Positions 21,035 to 33,447 of a stretch of 64,000 nt of DNA are shown here, piece by piece. Below the pieces are notes generated by a model that was not told where the DNA came from, ran no database searches, and worked only from the letters and a program-made list of their open reading frames with translations. The translations under genes were made by a program, and so were the position numbers. Every line of letters starts with the position of its first letter. Positions within the stretch are counted from its first letter, which is position 1. The DNA is from Trichomonas vaginalis G3 (lineage: Eukaryota; Parabasalia; Trichomonadida; Trichomonadidae): the NCBI RefSeq assembly GCF_026262505.1, contig NC_067207.1, forward strand, positions 372,001 to 436,000, read 5' to 3'.

Positions 21035-21842
21035 TAAAATTCAATGAATCACATTCAAGTGAAAAAGTGCGAGTTTTCCTAATTTACACATATAAATGCA
21101 ATATAATAGCAATATCCCACTAAGCACAAATGTAATCTCAATCAAAACACATTATCTTCATAAATGTTAACAAATTTTTCTATTCACACATGTCTAATCA
21201 TAAATAATTAAGTCTATTCATCATTTATCGTCTAATCAAATATAATTTACATTCTCATTGATAATTGTTATATAAAAATAACATAGATTATATTTCAAAT
21301 GAGACTCTTAGAGCTTTTCTTATTTTAACATTGTAATAATATAGAATAGCATATAGATATATATGTAATAACGTATATATATGCTTATTTCTCTCATGTT
21401 TCGAAATGCAATGTGATATTGCACTCACTTTTTATAGAAATCTACCATACTCATAGGAATGATGACATATACATTTGTCTATCTATCTACGTTGTAAAAA
21501 CCTTCATTAGCCCTAAGCTCAAAGTTTTTCTCATTCATTGCTTTAAATTGACCAAAAAATTGAATACTTGCTTTAAATTGACCATTCAATTTAAAGTTCG
21601 TCCCTTTGTATTTTGGATTTTGGAGGTTCTTGTTGTTATTTCTACAAATTAGATCCTTATTAAAATTGTTAATTTTTCGATCATTAGCGATGTCACAGTT
21701 TAAATTGGAAATTCTTTTTCTTTGGATAGTTCACACCCGTAAAAATATTTTTACGACTTTATTATGCGACAAAATACAGACAAATCTTGCAGTGATGAAC
21801 TTTATGATACAGAACAAAGAGAAGAATAATATTCATTACTAG

Positions 21843-22880
21843 ATGATTAAACCTAATCAATCTTCGGCATATTTAAATGCACATATTAAATTTGAAAAAT
21901 GCAAAAAAGTCCAGCTGGGATCAATATTTTGGTAGTAAAGATAAATGTGACTATATACAAAATGGGACCGTATTATTTGATAATAGCAGTATCAATAATT
22001 ATTATGTTTTACTTTGTTTCTATAAAGAATGCAAAGAAACTGGCGCAATTTGCATTCAAAGAACTAATAAAGTGTGTACATTACTTGAAGAAACAGTATT
22101 TACCAATTGTAGTTCCACCACAGAATATGGTGGAGGGTCTGTTTATTATAACTGCCAAGCAGATGGAGAGTTCGTCCAACATCGAACATGTTATTATGCG
22201 TCAATAGCAGAGCAAGCTATGGCATTTGCTCAAGCTGCTAAGCAATACCTTTCTAATAAAAACTATGCAATTGAAGTTTCTGTTCTTAAATGTGGAGAAA
22301 ATGAAGAAAAAGGAAGTTACACATTTGGTATTTCTTTTGGCGATATATGTTTTGATAATAACAACATCACAAACAACAAATGTATTCATCAATAACTATT
22401 GGACTTTTAGGAAATTCGGGTACATATAATTTTTCAACATTTAGAGAAAACGCTCAAATTGAAAGTTTTTCGCTTTTATTTTCCTCTTCAGATTATTCAT
22501 TAACTCATACAGTTTCGTATTGTAATATTATTGGAAATAAATGTGGAGCAGATAAAAACCAAGTTCTATTTTATTGTATATCCAAAACTAATTTAGATCA
22601 CTGCATATTTTTAAATAACACTGCAAAATACATGTTTGGGCAAGATATAGATGGTTATAATTCGACTATTTCAGATTCATATGTTGACTCTAATTCAACC
22701 ACAGGATCAGGAACTGTTATATTTAAGAATATAAAAGAAGGTTACGATTTTAATACGTTTACTCATATATTTAATGAAAACTGCTCAATAGTTTCTCATA
22801 GAATAATCTCCCTTAAATCGATTTTTCTTTCAAAGTTTGCAAAAACTGCAACTGCAGGATTATTTTCACGCAAAGTATAG
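21843..22880 (+). pseudogene. Beta-helix-like gene copy 1 (unit 4)
   Basis: Same as unit 1. Confidence 0.7.
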
Positions 22881-23138
22881 ATATAAATGGCAGTATTATG
22901 TCGACAAAAGTCGTTATTCTGTTCAACGGCAAAACAAATTATTTAAGCTGTTAAATCTTTTCTTTTTATAAAAACTTTGCTTTTAATTTTTCAATTTTTA
23001 AATGAGGAGAAAACAAACCAAAAGGAAGCAATACATTTCTAATTGGATATTGTGAAATACTAATTAAGAAAAATAACATCGCAAGCAATAAATGCATAGA
23101 AATTTCATTGTATCTGGATTTGCAGGATTTAAAAATAG
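22881..23138 (+). pseudogene. Beta-helix-like gene copy 2, 5' part (unit 4)
   Basis: Shares the short T run with unit 1 only. Confidence 0.5.
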
Positions 23139-23264
23139 GCGTTTATTAGTTTTGAGAGTGTATGAAATTTTTTTAACTTCAAATGAATTCTTAATATTAA
23201 ATAAAGTAAATCAAACAATTTATAAAATAACAAATAAAAAAAAACAATATAGAAATAGAAATAA

Positions 23265-24362
23265 TTAAGCACGAAGTTCGGAGACAGTTGGTAAGAAAGG
23301 TTTGAGTGCTTGTCGTGATGGATTCCATCCTTTAGGTAAAACTTTCGAAGGACGAGAATTTGTTACTTTCGGAATTACGATTGCTTTGTTTATCTTGTTC
23401 CCTTCGATTGCAGAGATAGATTGTGCTGTTGAAGGAACTGAACTGACTGGGAATCCACCGCCAATGAACTTGGCTGTGTTTCCTGCTATTTCTTCTGTTT
23501 TTGACTGTGTTGATGACCTCATCTCGTGGACTTTCTTCTTCTCCATGAAATATGATGATTTAGTGTAATTGAGTTCACCACGAACTTCTTCAACACTCTT
23601 CTTAAGTTCATCGATGTTACTTGAGCGATCAAACAGCTCTGTTTCGATCTCTTGAAGTTGTTTCGTCTTCATTTCGAGCTGTTCTTCAAGAATTCTAATT
23701 TCTTCATCACCGTCATCTTTCGTTTGACTTCCAACTTTCCTTTGTTCGCGAACAAGAAGTTTACGACGTTCTTCACGAAGAACTTTAAGTTTGTCGATTC
23801 GATAAAGACGTTCCATAAGTTTGTTTCGGAGTTCTTGTGTCATCTTGAGGAGATTAAGAAGTTCTGGATTCGATGCTTCTAAGAAACGCCATCTGTGGAT
23901 ATTCATCGGCGTTTCAAGTTCATCTTCAAGAGCACGAACACGACCTTGTTGGAAAAGGATTCCTTTCTCAAGATTTCGACATTCCGTTCGTAAATAAACG
24001 GAATGTTTCGATTTGTCCATCAATTTCTTCTGTTTTTCAACTTCGGACAACAATGTTTTCTTCAATTCGTCGACTTCATGGCATTTCTGTGTGTATGTTG
24101 CTGATTCTGATTTAAGACGGCCTTCAATAAGAACAATCTTCTCTTTTAATAGATCTAATGAATAAATTCTGTCATGAATCTGCTTTTGATAAAATAAGTT
24201 ATATGTTGAATGCAATTGATTCAATATATTCGAACTCATCAACACTTTCATGAATATAAGAAAAATATGGAAAAAATTTAGCAAACCTATTGAAAATATT
24301 ATTATTTGAATGATACACAATTTAATTGGGACAATGTCACGCCCGTAAAATATTTTTGCCAT
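23265..24362 (-). CDS. CFAP58 C-terminal fragment with leader (unit 4)
   Basis: Open 365-codon frame; protein identical to unit 1. Confidence 0.75.
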   Translation of the reverse strand: MAKIFYGRDIVPIKLCIIQIIIFSIGLLNFFHIFLIFMKVLMSSNILNQLHSTYNLFYQKQIHDRIYSLDLLKEKIVLIEGRLKSESATYTQKCHEVDELKKTLLSEVEKQKKLMDKSKHSVYLRTECRNLEKGILFQQGRVRALEDELETPMNIHRWRFLEASNPELLNLLKMTQELRNKLMERLYRIDKLKVLREERRKLLVREQRKVGSQTKDDGDEEIRILEEQLEMKTKQLQEIETELFDRSSNIDELKKSVEEVRGELNYTKSSYFMEKKKVHEMRSSTQSKTEEIAGNTAKFIGGGFPVSSVPSTAQSISAIEGNKINKAIVIPKVTNSRPSKVLPKGWNPSRQALKPFLPTVSELRA

Positions 24363-24376
24363 AATAATGTTAAAAA

Positions 24377-24625
24377 ATGAACAAAAATCAGAACAAAGGG
24401 GAAGGCTACACTTTGACTATCTCAGATTCATATGTTGATTCAAATTCAACAAATGGACTTGTTATATTTAATAATCTAACAATAAACTCATTTTTTAACA
24501 CTTTTAATCATTTATTTAATGAAAATTGTTCAATAAATTCTGGAAAAATTATCACTTATAATTTTTCATATCTTTCTACATTTGTAAAAACTGCTTCTGC
24601 AGGATTAGTTCCATCAAAAAAGTAA
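24377..24625 (+). pseudogene. Beta-helix-like gene copy 2, 3' part (unit 4)
   Basis: Open 82-codon frame. Confidence 0.65.
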
Positions 24626-25029
24626 AAAAATACGCCATCATTAATTAATATCTTAAGATATTTTTAATGATATGTTTGCATTTGATTCAGATACTTAAAT
24701 AAAAAGAAAATTTTTGTCAGTGAACAATTAAATTGCAAGTCAATAAGAATACCCTATACATTTTTAAGAGAATGCAATATCCGTCTCCAAAGCTTTTCCA
24801 TTTCTCAATCTTCATGGAGAAATTGAATTAGTCTGTCTTCCCCACATATTCAAAATTGATTAGTTTCTCCTCTTCTCCTTGGAGAAAATCGAAATGAGCT
24901 CATTGGGTGCTTTGACCAAATTTAAAAATTTACCAAATATTGTGTTTTGTCAAGTAATAAACTGACATTTTAAATAGATAAATGTAAAAAATAGTGTATA
25001 GTTTTTCATTTTGGAGAAGTTTGTATTTT
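24626..25029. other. Spacer before transposon E5
   Basis: As 7065-7468. The target duplication is at 25020-25029. Confidence 0.7.
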
Positions 25030-25558
25030 GGGACGAACTTTAAATTGAACGGTCAATTTAAAGCAAGTATTCAATTTTTTGGTCAATTTAAAGCAATCTT
25101 ATATGTAGTTTGTTTTAAAGGCTTGATCAATAGCATATGATCAGTACTCGTTGAGTATGTTATGATGTTAAGAGATAATGGATAGTACACTTTAATATTG
25201 AAATTGAATTTGGATTATTATGCAATATTCTATAATATATATTATGATGATCATAAGAATGTGTTGTATGTGATGACACTTAAGTATCATTGATATTTTT
25301 TAATTATTGAAAAAGTTAGTAAATAATATTTCTTAATGTGGTGTTCTATTCCGTGAATTCAATAATCACTGTTTTAGAATTTATAAGTATAAGCTGAAAA
25401 TGATAAGCTTAGAATGACAAGCTGATGATGCCGGGATAAAAAATAATAATCTGTCAAAATGGTTATTTTAATAATAAATAATATAAGAAGGTTAGGAAAT
25501 GGACTTTGACCTTGAGAAAAAGCCCATCTTCTAACTTTCAGACGAATTTTGGTTAACA

Positions 25559-26874
25559 TTGCGAGTGTCTGCTGCAAATCTCTGCTGAAGCAGCAGGCAC
25601 TCGCAATTGTAGGCCATGGCAATTGTATTTATAGTGTTAGAATACAATTGCCATGACTTTTGTGTAATCATTTGATCTTCCTGGAAGGAGTTGCAATGGA
25701 AGCCAAACTCCACTCCATCCAGTATCAGAAAGCCAGGAAGGAAGTCTTAACCTTGAGAAAGGGCTTCCTTCTAGGCTTTCTGTGTTACATTGGATCATAA
25801 TCTGTAGAGAAGGGAGTATTTGCAGATTCTGGCCTCTTATAAGGCCAGATCTTCGTATTTCATGCTTCCCAGGGCCGGATTTCTCTCCTGCCGCCATAGA
25901 TCAGGACGGCATTTGAGAAAGCCGGCCCTGAGTAATGTAAGCGAGGCTCTGGCCTCTACTGAGGCCAGAGACTGTGATATTACGTCTTTCAGGGCCGAGT
26001 TTCTGCGAGAATGTCTATCATGTGGATGATCATCGCAAAACTCGGCCCTGAGGATGAATTTTGCAGGCTCTGGCCTCAGTAGGAGCCAGGGCTTGGTATT
26101 GTAGGATTCCCATGGCCGGTTTTCGCTCCTGCCGCCTGGGATAAGGGCGGCATTTGAGAAAGCCGGCCCTATGGATTTAAAGCGAAGCCCTGGCCTTTGC
26201 TATGGTCAGGGCCTGTGTATTTCTTTCTTTCAGGGCCGAAATGAGAGGAGATCGTCAATGATGTGGACGATCTCCCTCAAAATCGGCCCTGAGGATTGCA
26301 TTTGTAGGCTCTGGCCTTTGCTAGGGTCAGAGCTTCGTTTGGTAAGTATCCCAAGGCCGGATTCCGCTCCTGCCGCCCGGGATAAGGGCTGCATTTGAGA
26401 AAGCCGGCCCTGGGTATTTAAAACGAAGCCCTGGTCTTTGCTGGGGCCAGAGCATGTATCTGTATGTCTTTCAGGGCCGAGTTCTTGCGAGACTGTCGAC
26501 ATGATCGACGATCATCGCAAAACTCGGCCCTGAGGATTGTTTTTGAAAGCCCTGGCCACTGCTAAGGCCAGAGCTTCGTATGGGCACTCTCTCGGAGCTG
26601 GATTCCTCTCCGGCCGCCCTGAATCAGGGCGGTCTTTGAGGAAACCGGCCCCGAGGATGGTTTGCGAAGCTCTGGCCTTAGCAATGGCCAGAGCTTGTGA
26701 TTTTAATGAAGAGCCAAGTTCCTCTCGGATCGTGCCTAATGAGGACGACCGTCGAGGAACTTGGCTCTGAGGAGATGAATTGTGAGCTCTGGCCTCGATG
26801 AAGGCCAGAGTTTTGAATGGAATGTTTTGATGGGATGAGCCAATGCTCAGTAAGCTCGTCCCATCAAAACATTC
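25559..26874. repeat. Hairpin array in E5
   Basis: As E2. Confidence 0.9.
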
Positions 26875-27171
26875 GATTAAAAATTGAATTAAAAATTATC
26901 GTAATCACTGAAAAATTACAACAATATTTTTGAATAATATTATTATATAATAAGAATTGAATAAATTTCTCACAAAATTAAATAAAAATTTCCAAAAAAT
27001 ATTAGAAAATTTTAAAAATTATTGAAAAAATAACAAATTTGATAAGAAAATTAAGGATTAGAGAAATTTAAGAAATATAGAAAATGGTTATTTATTATTG
27101 TAATGGGAAATTGAGGATATTTGAGGAGTTTTATACAGAATGTGATCTTTATAATTAAAAGAAATGAAGAT

Positions 27172-27690
27172 ATTCAAGAAAGGAGTTTACAAATGCAGGG
27201 TAAAGGAACAATACTCTGCATTTGTAAACTCCTTTCTTGAATTGAAATTCAATGAATCACATTCAAGTGAAAAAGTGCAAGCTATTCGAGAAAGGAGTTT
27301 ACAAATGCAGGGTAAAGGAACAATACTCTGCATTTGTAAACTCCTTTCTTGAATTGAAATTCAATGAATCACATTCAAGTGAAAAAGTGCAAGCTATTCG
27401 AGAAAGGAGTTTACAAATGCAGGGTAAAGGAACAATACTCTGCATTTGTAAACTCCTTTCTTGAATTGAAATTCAATGAATCACATTCAAGTGAAAAAGT
27501 GCAAGCTATTCGAGAAAGGAGTTTACAAATGCAGGGTAAAGGAACAATACTCTGCATTTGTAAACTCCTTTCTTGAATTGAAATTCAATGAATCACATTC
27601 AAGTGAAAAAGTGCAAGCTATTCGAGAAAGGAGTTTACAAATGCAGGGTAAAGGAACAATACTCTGCATTTGTAAACTCCTTTCTTGAAT
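27172..27690. repeat. 112-bp hairpin repeat, 5 copies (E5)
   Basis: Same five hairpins as E2, shifted by 17,561 bp. Confidence 0.95.
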
Positions 27691-28498
27691 TAAAATTCAA
27701 TGAATCACATTCAAGTGAAAAAGTGCGAGTTTTCCTAATTTACACATATAAATGCAATATAATAGCAATATCCCACTAAGCACAAATGTAATCTCAATCA
27801 AAACACATTATCTTCATAAATGTTAACAAATTTTTCTATTCACACATGTCTAATCATAAATAATTAAGTCTATTCATCATTTATCGTCTAATCAAATATA
27901 ATTTACATTCTCATTGATAATTGTTATATAAAAATAACATAGATTATATTTCAAATGAGACTCTTAGAGCTTTTCTTATTTTAACATTGTAATAATATAG
28001 AATAGCATATAGATATATATGTAATAACGTATATATATGCTTATTTCTCTCATGTTTCGAAATGCAATGTGATATTGCACTCACTTTTTATAGAAATCTA
28101 CCATACTCATAGGAATGATGACATATACATTTGTCTATCTATCTACGTTGTAAAAACCTTCATTAGCCCTAAGCTCAAAGTTTTTCTCATTCATTGCTTT
28201 AAATTGACCAAAAAATTGAATACTTGCTTTAAATTGACCATTCAATTTAAAGTTCGTCCCTTTGTATTTTGGATTTTGGAGGTTCTTGTTGTTATTTCTA
28301 CAAATTAGATCCTTATTAAAATTGTTAATTTTTCGATCATTAGCGATGTCACAGTTTAAATTGGAAATTCTTTTTCTTTGGATAGTTCACACCCGTAAAA
28401 ATATTTTTACGACTTTATTATGCGACAAAATACAGACAAATCTTGCAGTGATGAACTTTATGATACAGAACAAAGAGAAGAATAATATTCATTACTAG

Positions 28499-29535
28499 AT
28501 GATTAAACCTAATCAATCTTCGGCATATTTAAATGCACATATTAAATTTGAAAAATGCAAAAAAGTCCAGCTGGGATCAATATTTTGGTAGTAAAGATAA
28601 ATGTGACTATATACAAAATGGGACCGTATTATTTGATAATAGCAGTATCAATAATTATTATGTTTTACTTTGTTTCTATAAAGAATGCAAAGAAACTGGC
28701 GCAATTTGCATTCAAAGAACTAATAAAGTGTGTACATTACTTGAAGAAACAGTATTTACCAATTGTAGTTCCACCACAGAATATGGTGGAGGGTCTGTTT
28801 ATTATAACTGCCAAGCAGATGGAGAGTTCGTCCAACATCGAACATGTTATTATGCGTCAATAGCAGAGCAAGCTATGGCATTTGCTCAAGCTGCTAAGCA
28901 ATACCTTTCTAATAAAAACTATGCAATTGAAGTTTCTGTTCTTAAATGTGGAGAAAATGAAGAAAAAGGAAGTTACACATTTGGTATTTCTTTTGGCGAT
29001 ATATGTTTTGATAATAACAACATCACAAACAACAAATGTATTCATCAATAACTATTGGACTTTTAGGAAATTCGGGTACATATAATTTTTCAACATTTAG
29101 AGAAAACGCTCAAATTGAAAGTTTTTCGCTTTTATTTCCTCTTCAGATTATTCATTAACTCATACAGTTTCGTATTGTAATATTATTGGAAATAAATGTG
29201 GAGCAGATAAAAACCAAGTTCTATTTTATTGTATATCCAAAACTAATTTAGATCACTGCATATTTTTAAATAACACTGCAAAATACATGTTTGGGCAAGA
29301 TATAGATGGTTATAATTCGACTATTTCAGATTCATATGTTGACTCTAATTCAACCACAGGATCAGGAACTGTTATATTTAAGAATATAAAAGAAGGTTAC
29401 GATTTTAATACGTTTACTCATATATTTAATGAAAACTGCTCAATAGTTTCTCATAGAATAATCTCCCTTAAATCGATTTTTCTTTCAAAGTTTGCAAAAA
29501 CTGCAACTGCAGGATTATTTTCACGCAAAGTATAG
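28499..29535 (+). pseudogene. Beta-helix-like gene copy 1 (unit 5)
   Basis: Carries the same extra T-run loss as unit 2. Confidence 0.7.
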
Positions 29536-29794
29536 ATATAAATGGCAGTATTATGTCGACAAAAGTCGTTATTCTGTTCAACGGCAAAACAAATTATTTA
29601 AGCTGTTAAATCTTTTCTTTTTTATAAAAACTTTGCTTTTAATTTTTCAATTTTTAAATGAGGAGAAAACAAACCAAAAGGAAGCAATACATTTCTAATT
29701 GGATATTGTGAAATACTAATTAAGAAAAATAACATCGCAAGCAATAAATGCATAGAAATTTCATTGTATCTGGATTTGCAGGATTTAAAAATAG
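29536..29794 (+). pseudogene. Beta-helix-like gene copy 2, 5' part (unit 5)
   Basis: As unit 2. Confidence 0.5.
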
Positions 29795-29920
29795 GCGTTT
29801 ATTAGTTTTGAGAGTGTATGAAATTTTTTTAACTTCAAATGAATTCTTAATATTAAATAAAGTAAATCAAACAATTTATAAAATAACAAATAAAAAAAAA
29901 CAATATAGAAATAGAAATAA

Positions 29921-31017
29921 TTAAGCACGAAGTTCGGAGACAGTTGGTAAGAAAGGTTTGAGTGCTTGTCGTGATGGATTCCATCCTTTAGGTAAAACTT
30001 TCGAAGGACGAGAATTTGTTACTTTCGGAATTACGATTGCTTTGTTTATCTTGTTCCCTTCGATTGCAGAGATAGATTGTGCTGTTGAAGGAACTGAACT
30101 GACTGGGAATCCACCGCCAATGAACTTGGCTGTGTTTCCTGCTATTTCTTCTGTTTTTGACTGTGTTGATGACCTCATCTCGTGGACTTTCTTCTTCTCC
30201 ATGAAATATGATGATTTAGTGTAATTGAGTTCACCACGAACTTCTTCAACACTCTTCTTAAGTTCATCGATGTTACTTGAGCGATCAAACAGCTCTGTTT
30301 CGATCTCTTGAAGTTGTTTCGTCTTCATTTCGAGCTGTTCTTCAAGAATTCTAATTTCTTCATCACCGTCATCTTTCGTTTGACTTCCAACTTTCCTTTG
30401 TTCGCGAACAAGAAGTTTACGACGTTCTTCACGAAGAACTTTAAGTTTGTCGATTCGATAAAGACGTTCCATAAGTTTGTTTCGGAGTTCTTGTGTCATC
30501 TTGAGGAGATTAAGAAGTTCTGGATTCGATGCTTCTAAGAAACGCCATCTGTGGATATTCATCGGCGTTTCAAGTTCATCTTCAAGAGCACGAACACGAC
30601 CTTGTTGGAAAAGGATTCCTTTCTCAAGATTTCGACATTCCGTTCGTAAATAAACGGAATGTTTCGATTTGTCCATCAATTTCTTCTGTTTTCAACTTCG
30701 GACAACAATGTTTTCTTCAATTCGTCGACTTCATGGCATTTCTGTGTGTATGTTGCTGATTCTGATTTAAGACGGCCTTCAATAAGAACAATCTTCTCTT
30801 TTAATAGATCTAATGAATAAATTCTGTCATGAATCTGCTTTTGATAAAATAAGTTATATGTTGAATGCAATTGATTCAATATATTCGAACTCATCAACAC
30901 TTTCATGAATATAAGAAAAATATGGAAAAAATTTAGCAAACCTATTGAAAATATTATTATTTGAATGATACACAATTTAATTGGGACAATGTCACGCCCG
31001 TAAAATATTTTTGCCAT
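29921..31017 (-). pseudogene. CFAP58 C-terminal fragment (unit 5, frameshifted)
   Basis: Same single-T loss as unit 2, splitting the frame into 113 and 252 codons. Confidence 0.8.
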
Positions 31018-31031
31018 AATAATGTTAAAAA

Positions 31032-31279
31032 ATGAACAAAAATCAGAACAAAGGGGAAGGCTACACTTTGACTATCTCAGATTCATATGTTGATTCAAAT
31101 TCAACAAATGGACTTGTTATATTTAATAATCTAACATAAACTCATTTTTTAACACTTTTAATCATTTATTTAATGAAAATTGTTCAATAAATTCTGGAAA
31201 AATTATCACTTATAATTTTTCATATCTTTCTACATTTGTAAAAACTGCTTCTGCAGGATTAGTTCCATCAAAAAAGTAA
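31032..31279 (+). pseudogene. Beta-helix-like gene copy 2, 3' part (unit 5)
   Basis: Same 1-bp loss as unit 2. Confidence 0.6.
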
Positions 31280-31683
31280 AAAAATACGCCATCATTAATT
31301 AATATCTTAAGATATTTTTAATGATATGTTTGCATTTGATTCAGATACTTAAATAAAAAGAAAATTTTTGTCAGTGAACAATTAAATTGCAAGTCAATAA
31401 GAATACCCTATACATTTTTAAGAGAATGCAATATCCGTCTCCAAAGCTTTTCCATTTCTCAATCTTCATGGAGAAATTGAATTAGTCTGTCTTCCCCACA
31501 TATTCAAAATTGATTAGTTTCTCCTCTTCTCCTTGGAGAAAATCGAAATGAGCTCATTGGGTGCTTTGACCAAATTTAAAAATTTACCAAATATTGTGTT
31601 TTGTCAAGTAATAAACTGACATTTTAAATAGATAAATGTAAAAAATAGTGTATAGTTTTTCATTTTGGAGAAGTTTGTATTTT
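31280..31683. other. Spacer before transposon E6
   Basis: As 7065-7468. Confidence 0.7.
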
Positions 31684-31789
31684 GGGACGAACTTTAAATT
31701 GAACGGTCAATTTAAAGCAAGTATTCAATTTTTTGGTCAATTTAAAGCAATCTTATATGTAGTTTGTTTTAAAGGCTTGATCAAATAGC
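31684..31789 (+). mobile_element. Left end of transposon E6, cut by gap
   Basis: The first 106 bp of the element including the whole left TIR, ending at the gap with the same extra A as 14228. Confidence 0.85.
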
Positions 31790-31889
31790 NNNNNNNNNNN
31801 NNNNNNNNNNNNNNNNNNNNNNNNNNNNNNNNNNNNNNNNNNNNNNNNNNNNNNNNNNNNNNNNNNNNNNNNNNNNNNNNNNNNNNNNN
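31790..31889. other. Assembly gap, 100 N, at the point where the array flips strand
   Basis: Left of it the array is in plus orientation; right of it the array is inverted. Both sides carry the same (left) end of the transposon, so the join would be the centre of a head-to-head palindrome. Confidence 0.99.
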
Positions 31890-32780
31890 TTTCTCAAATG
31901 CCGTCCTGATCTATGGCGGCAGGAGAGAAATCCGGCCCTGGGAAGCATGAAATACGAAGATCTGGCCTTATAAGAGGCCAGAATCTGCAAATACTCCCTT
32001 CTCTACAGATTATGATCCAATGTAACACAGAAAGCCTAGAAGGAAGCCCTTTCTCAAGGTTAAGACTTCCTTCCTGGCTTTCTGATACTGGATGGAGTGG
32101 AGTTTGGCTTCCATTGCAACTCCTTCCAGGAAGATCAAATGATTACACAAAAGTCATGGCAATTGTATTCTAACACTATAAATACAATTGCCATGGCCTA
32201 CAATTGCGAGTGCCTGCTGCTTCAGCAGAGATTTGCAGCAGACACTCGCAATGTTAACCAAAATTCGTCTGAAAGTTAGAAGATGGGCTTTTTCTCAAGG
32301 TCAAAGTCCATTTCCTAACCTTCTTATATTATTTATTATTAAAATAACCATTTTGACAGATTATTATTTTTTATCCCGGCATCATCAGCTTGTCATTCTA
32401 AGCTTATCATTTTCAGCTTATACTTATAAATTCTAAAACAGTGATTATTGAATTCACGGAATAGAACACCACATTAAGAAATATTATTTACTAACTTTTT
32501 CAATAATTAAAAAATATCAATGATACTTAAGTGTCATCACATACAACACATTCTTATGATCATCATAATATATATTATAGAATATTGCATAATAATCCAA
32601 ATTCAATTTCAATATTAAAGTGTACTATCCATTATCTCTTAACATCATAACATACTCAACGAGTACTGATCATATGCTATTGATCAAGCCTTTAAAACAA
32701 ACTACATATAAGATTGCTTTAAATTGACCAAAAAATTGAATACTTGCTTTAAATTGACCGTTCAATTTAAAGTTCGTCCC
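31890..32780 (-). mobile_element. Left part of an inverted transposon copy
   Basis: Inverted copy of element positions from about 2030 back to 1150. It ends in GTTCGTCCC with the flank AAAATACAAA at 32781-32790. The first part (31890-32251) is the outer hairpin array. Confidence 0.85.
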
Positions 32781-33184
32781 AAAATACAAACTTCTCCAAA
32801 ATGAAAAACTATACACTATTTTTTACATTTATCTATTTAAAATGTCAGTTTATTACTTGACAAAACACAATATTTGGTAAATTTTTAAATTTGGTCAAAG
32901 CACCCAATGAGCTCATTTCGATTTTCTCCAAGGAGAAGAGGAGAAACTAATCAATTTTGAATATGTGGGGAAGACAGACTAATTCAATTTCTCCATGAAG
33001 ATTGAGAAATGGAAAAGCTTTGGAGACGGATATTGCATTCTCTTAAAAATGTATAGGGTATTCTTATTGACTTGCAATTTAATTGTTCACTGACAAAAAT
33101 TTTCTTTTTATTTAAGTATCTGAATCAAATGCAAACATATCATTAAAAATATCTTAAGATATTAATTAATGATGGCGTATTTTT
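32781..33184. other. Spacer (inverted unit 1)
   Basis: Reverse complement of 7065-7468; no gene seen. Confidence 0.7.
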
Positions 33185-33433
33185 TTACTTTTTTGATGGA
33201 ACTAATCCTGCAGAAGCAGTTTTTACAAATGTAGAAAGATATGAAAAATTATAAGTGATAATTTTTCCAGAATTTATTGAACAATTTTCATTAAATAAAT
33301 GATTAAAAGTGTTAAAAAATGAGTTTATTGTTAGATTATTAAATATAACAAGTCCATTTGTTGAATTTGAATCAACATATGAATCTGAGATAGTCAAAGT
33401 GTAGCCTTCCCCTTTGTTCTGATTTTTGTTCAT
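33185..33433 (-). pseudogene. Beta-helix-like gene copy 2, 3' part (inverted unit 1)
   Basis: Open 82-codon frame identical to 6816-7064. Confidence 0.65.
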
Positions 33434-33447
33434 TTTTTAACATTATT

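Larger units (their letters stand above)
18711..21604 (+). mobile_element. Hairpin-bearing DNA transposon (E4)
   Basis: Complete, 2,894 bp, target duplications at 18701-18710 and 21605-21614. It appears identical to E1. Confidence 0.88.
25030..28260 (+). mobile_element. Hairpin-bearing DNA transposon (E5), 5-repeat form
   Basis: Complete, 3,231 bp. It matches E2 in repeat number and in the extra C in the array. Target duplications are at 25020-25029 and 28261-28270. Confidence 0.88.
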
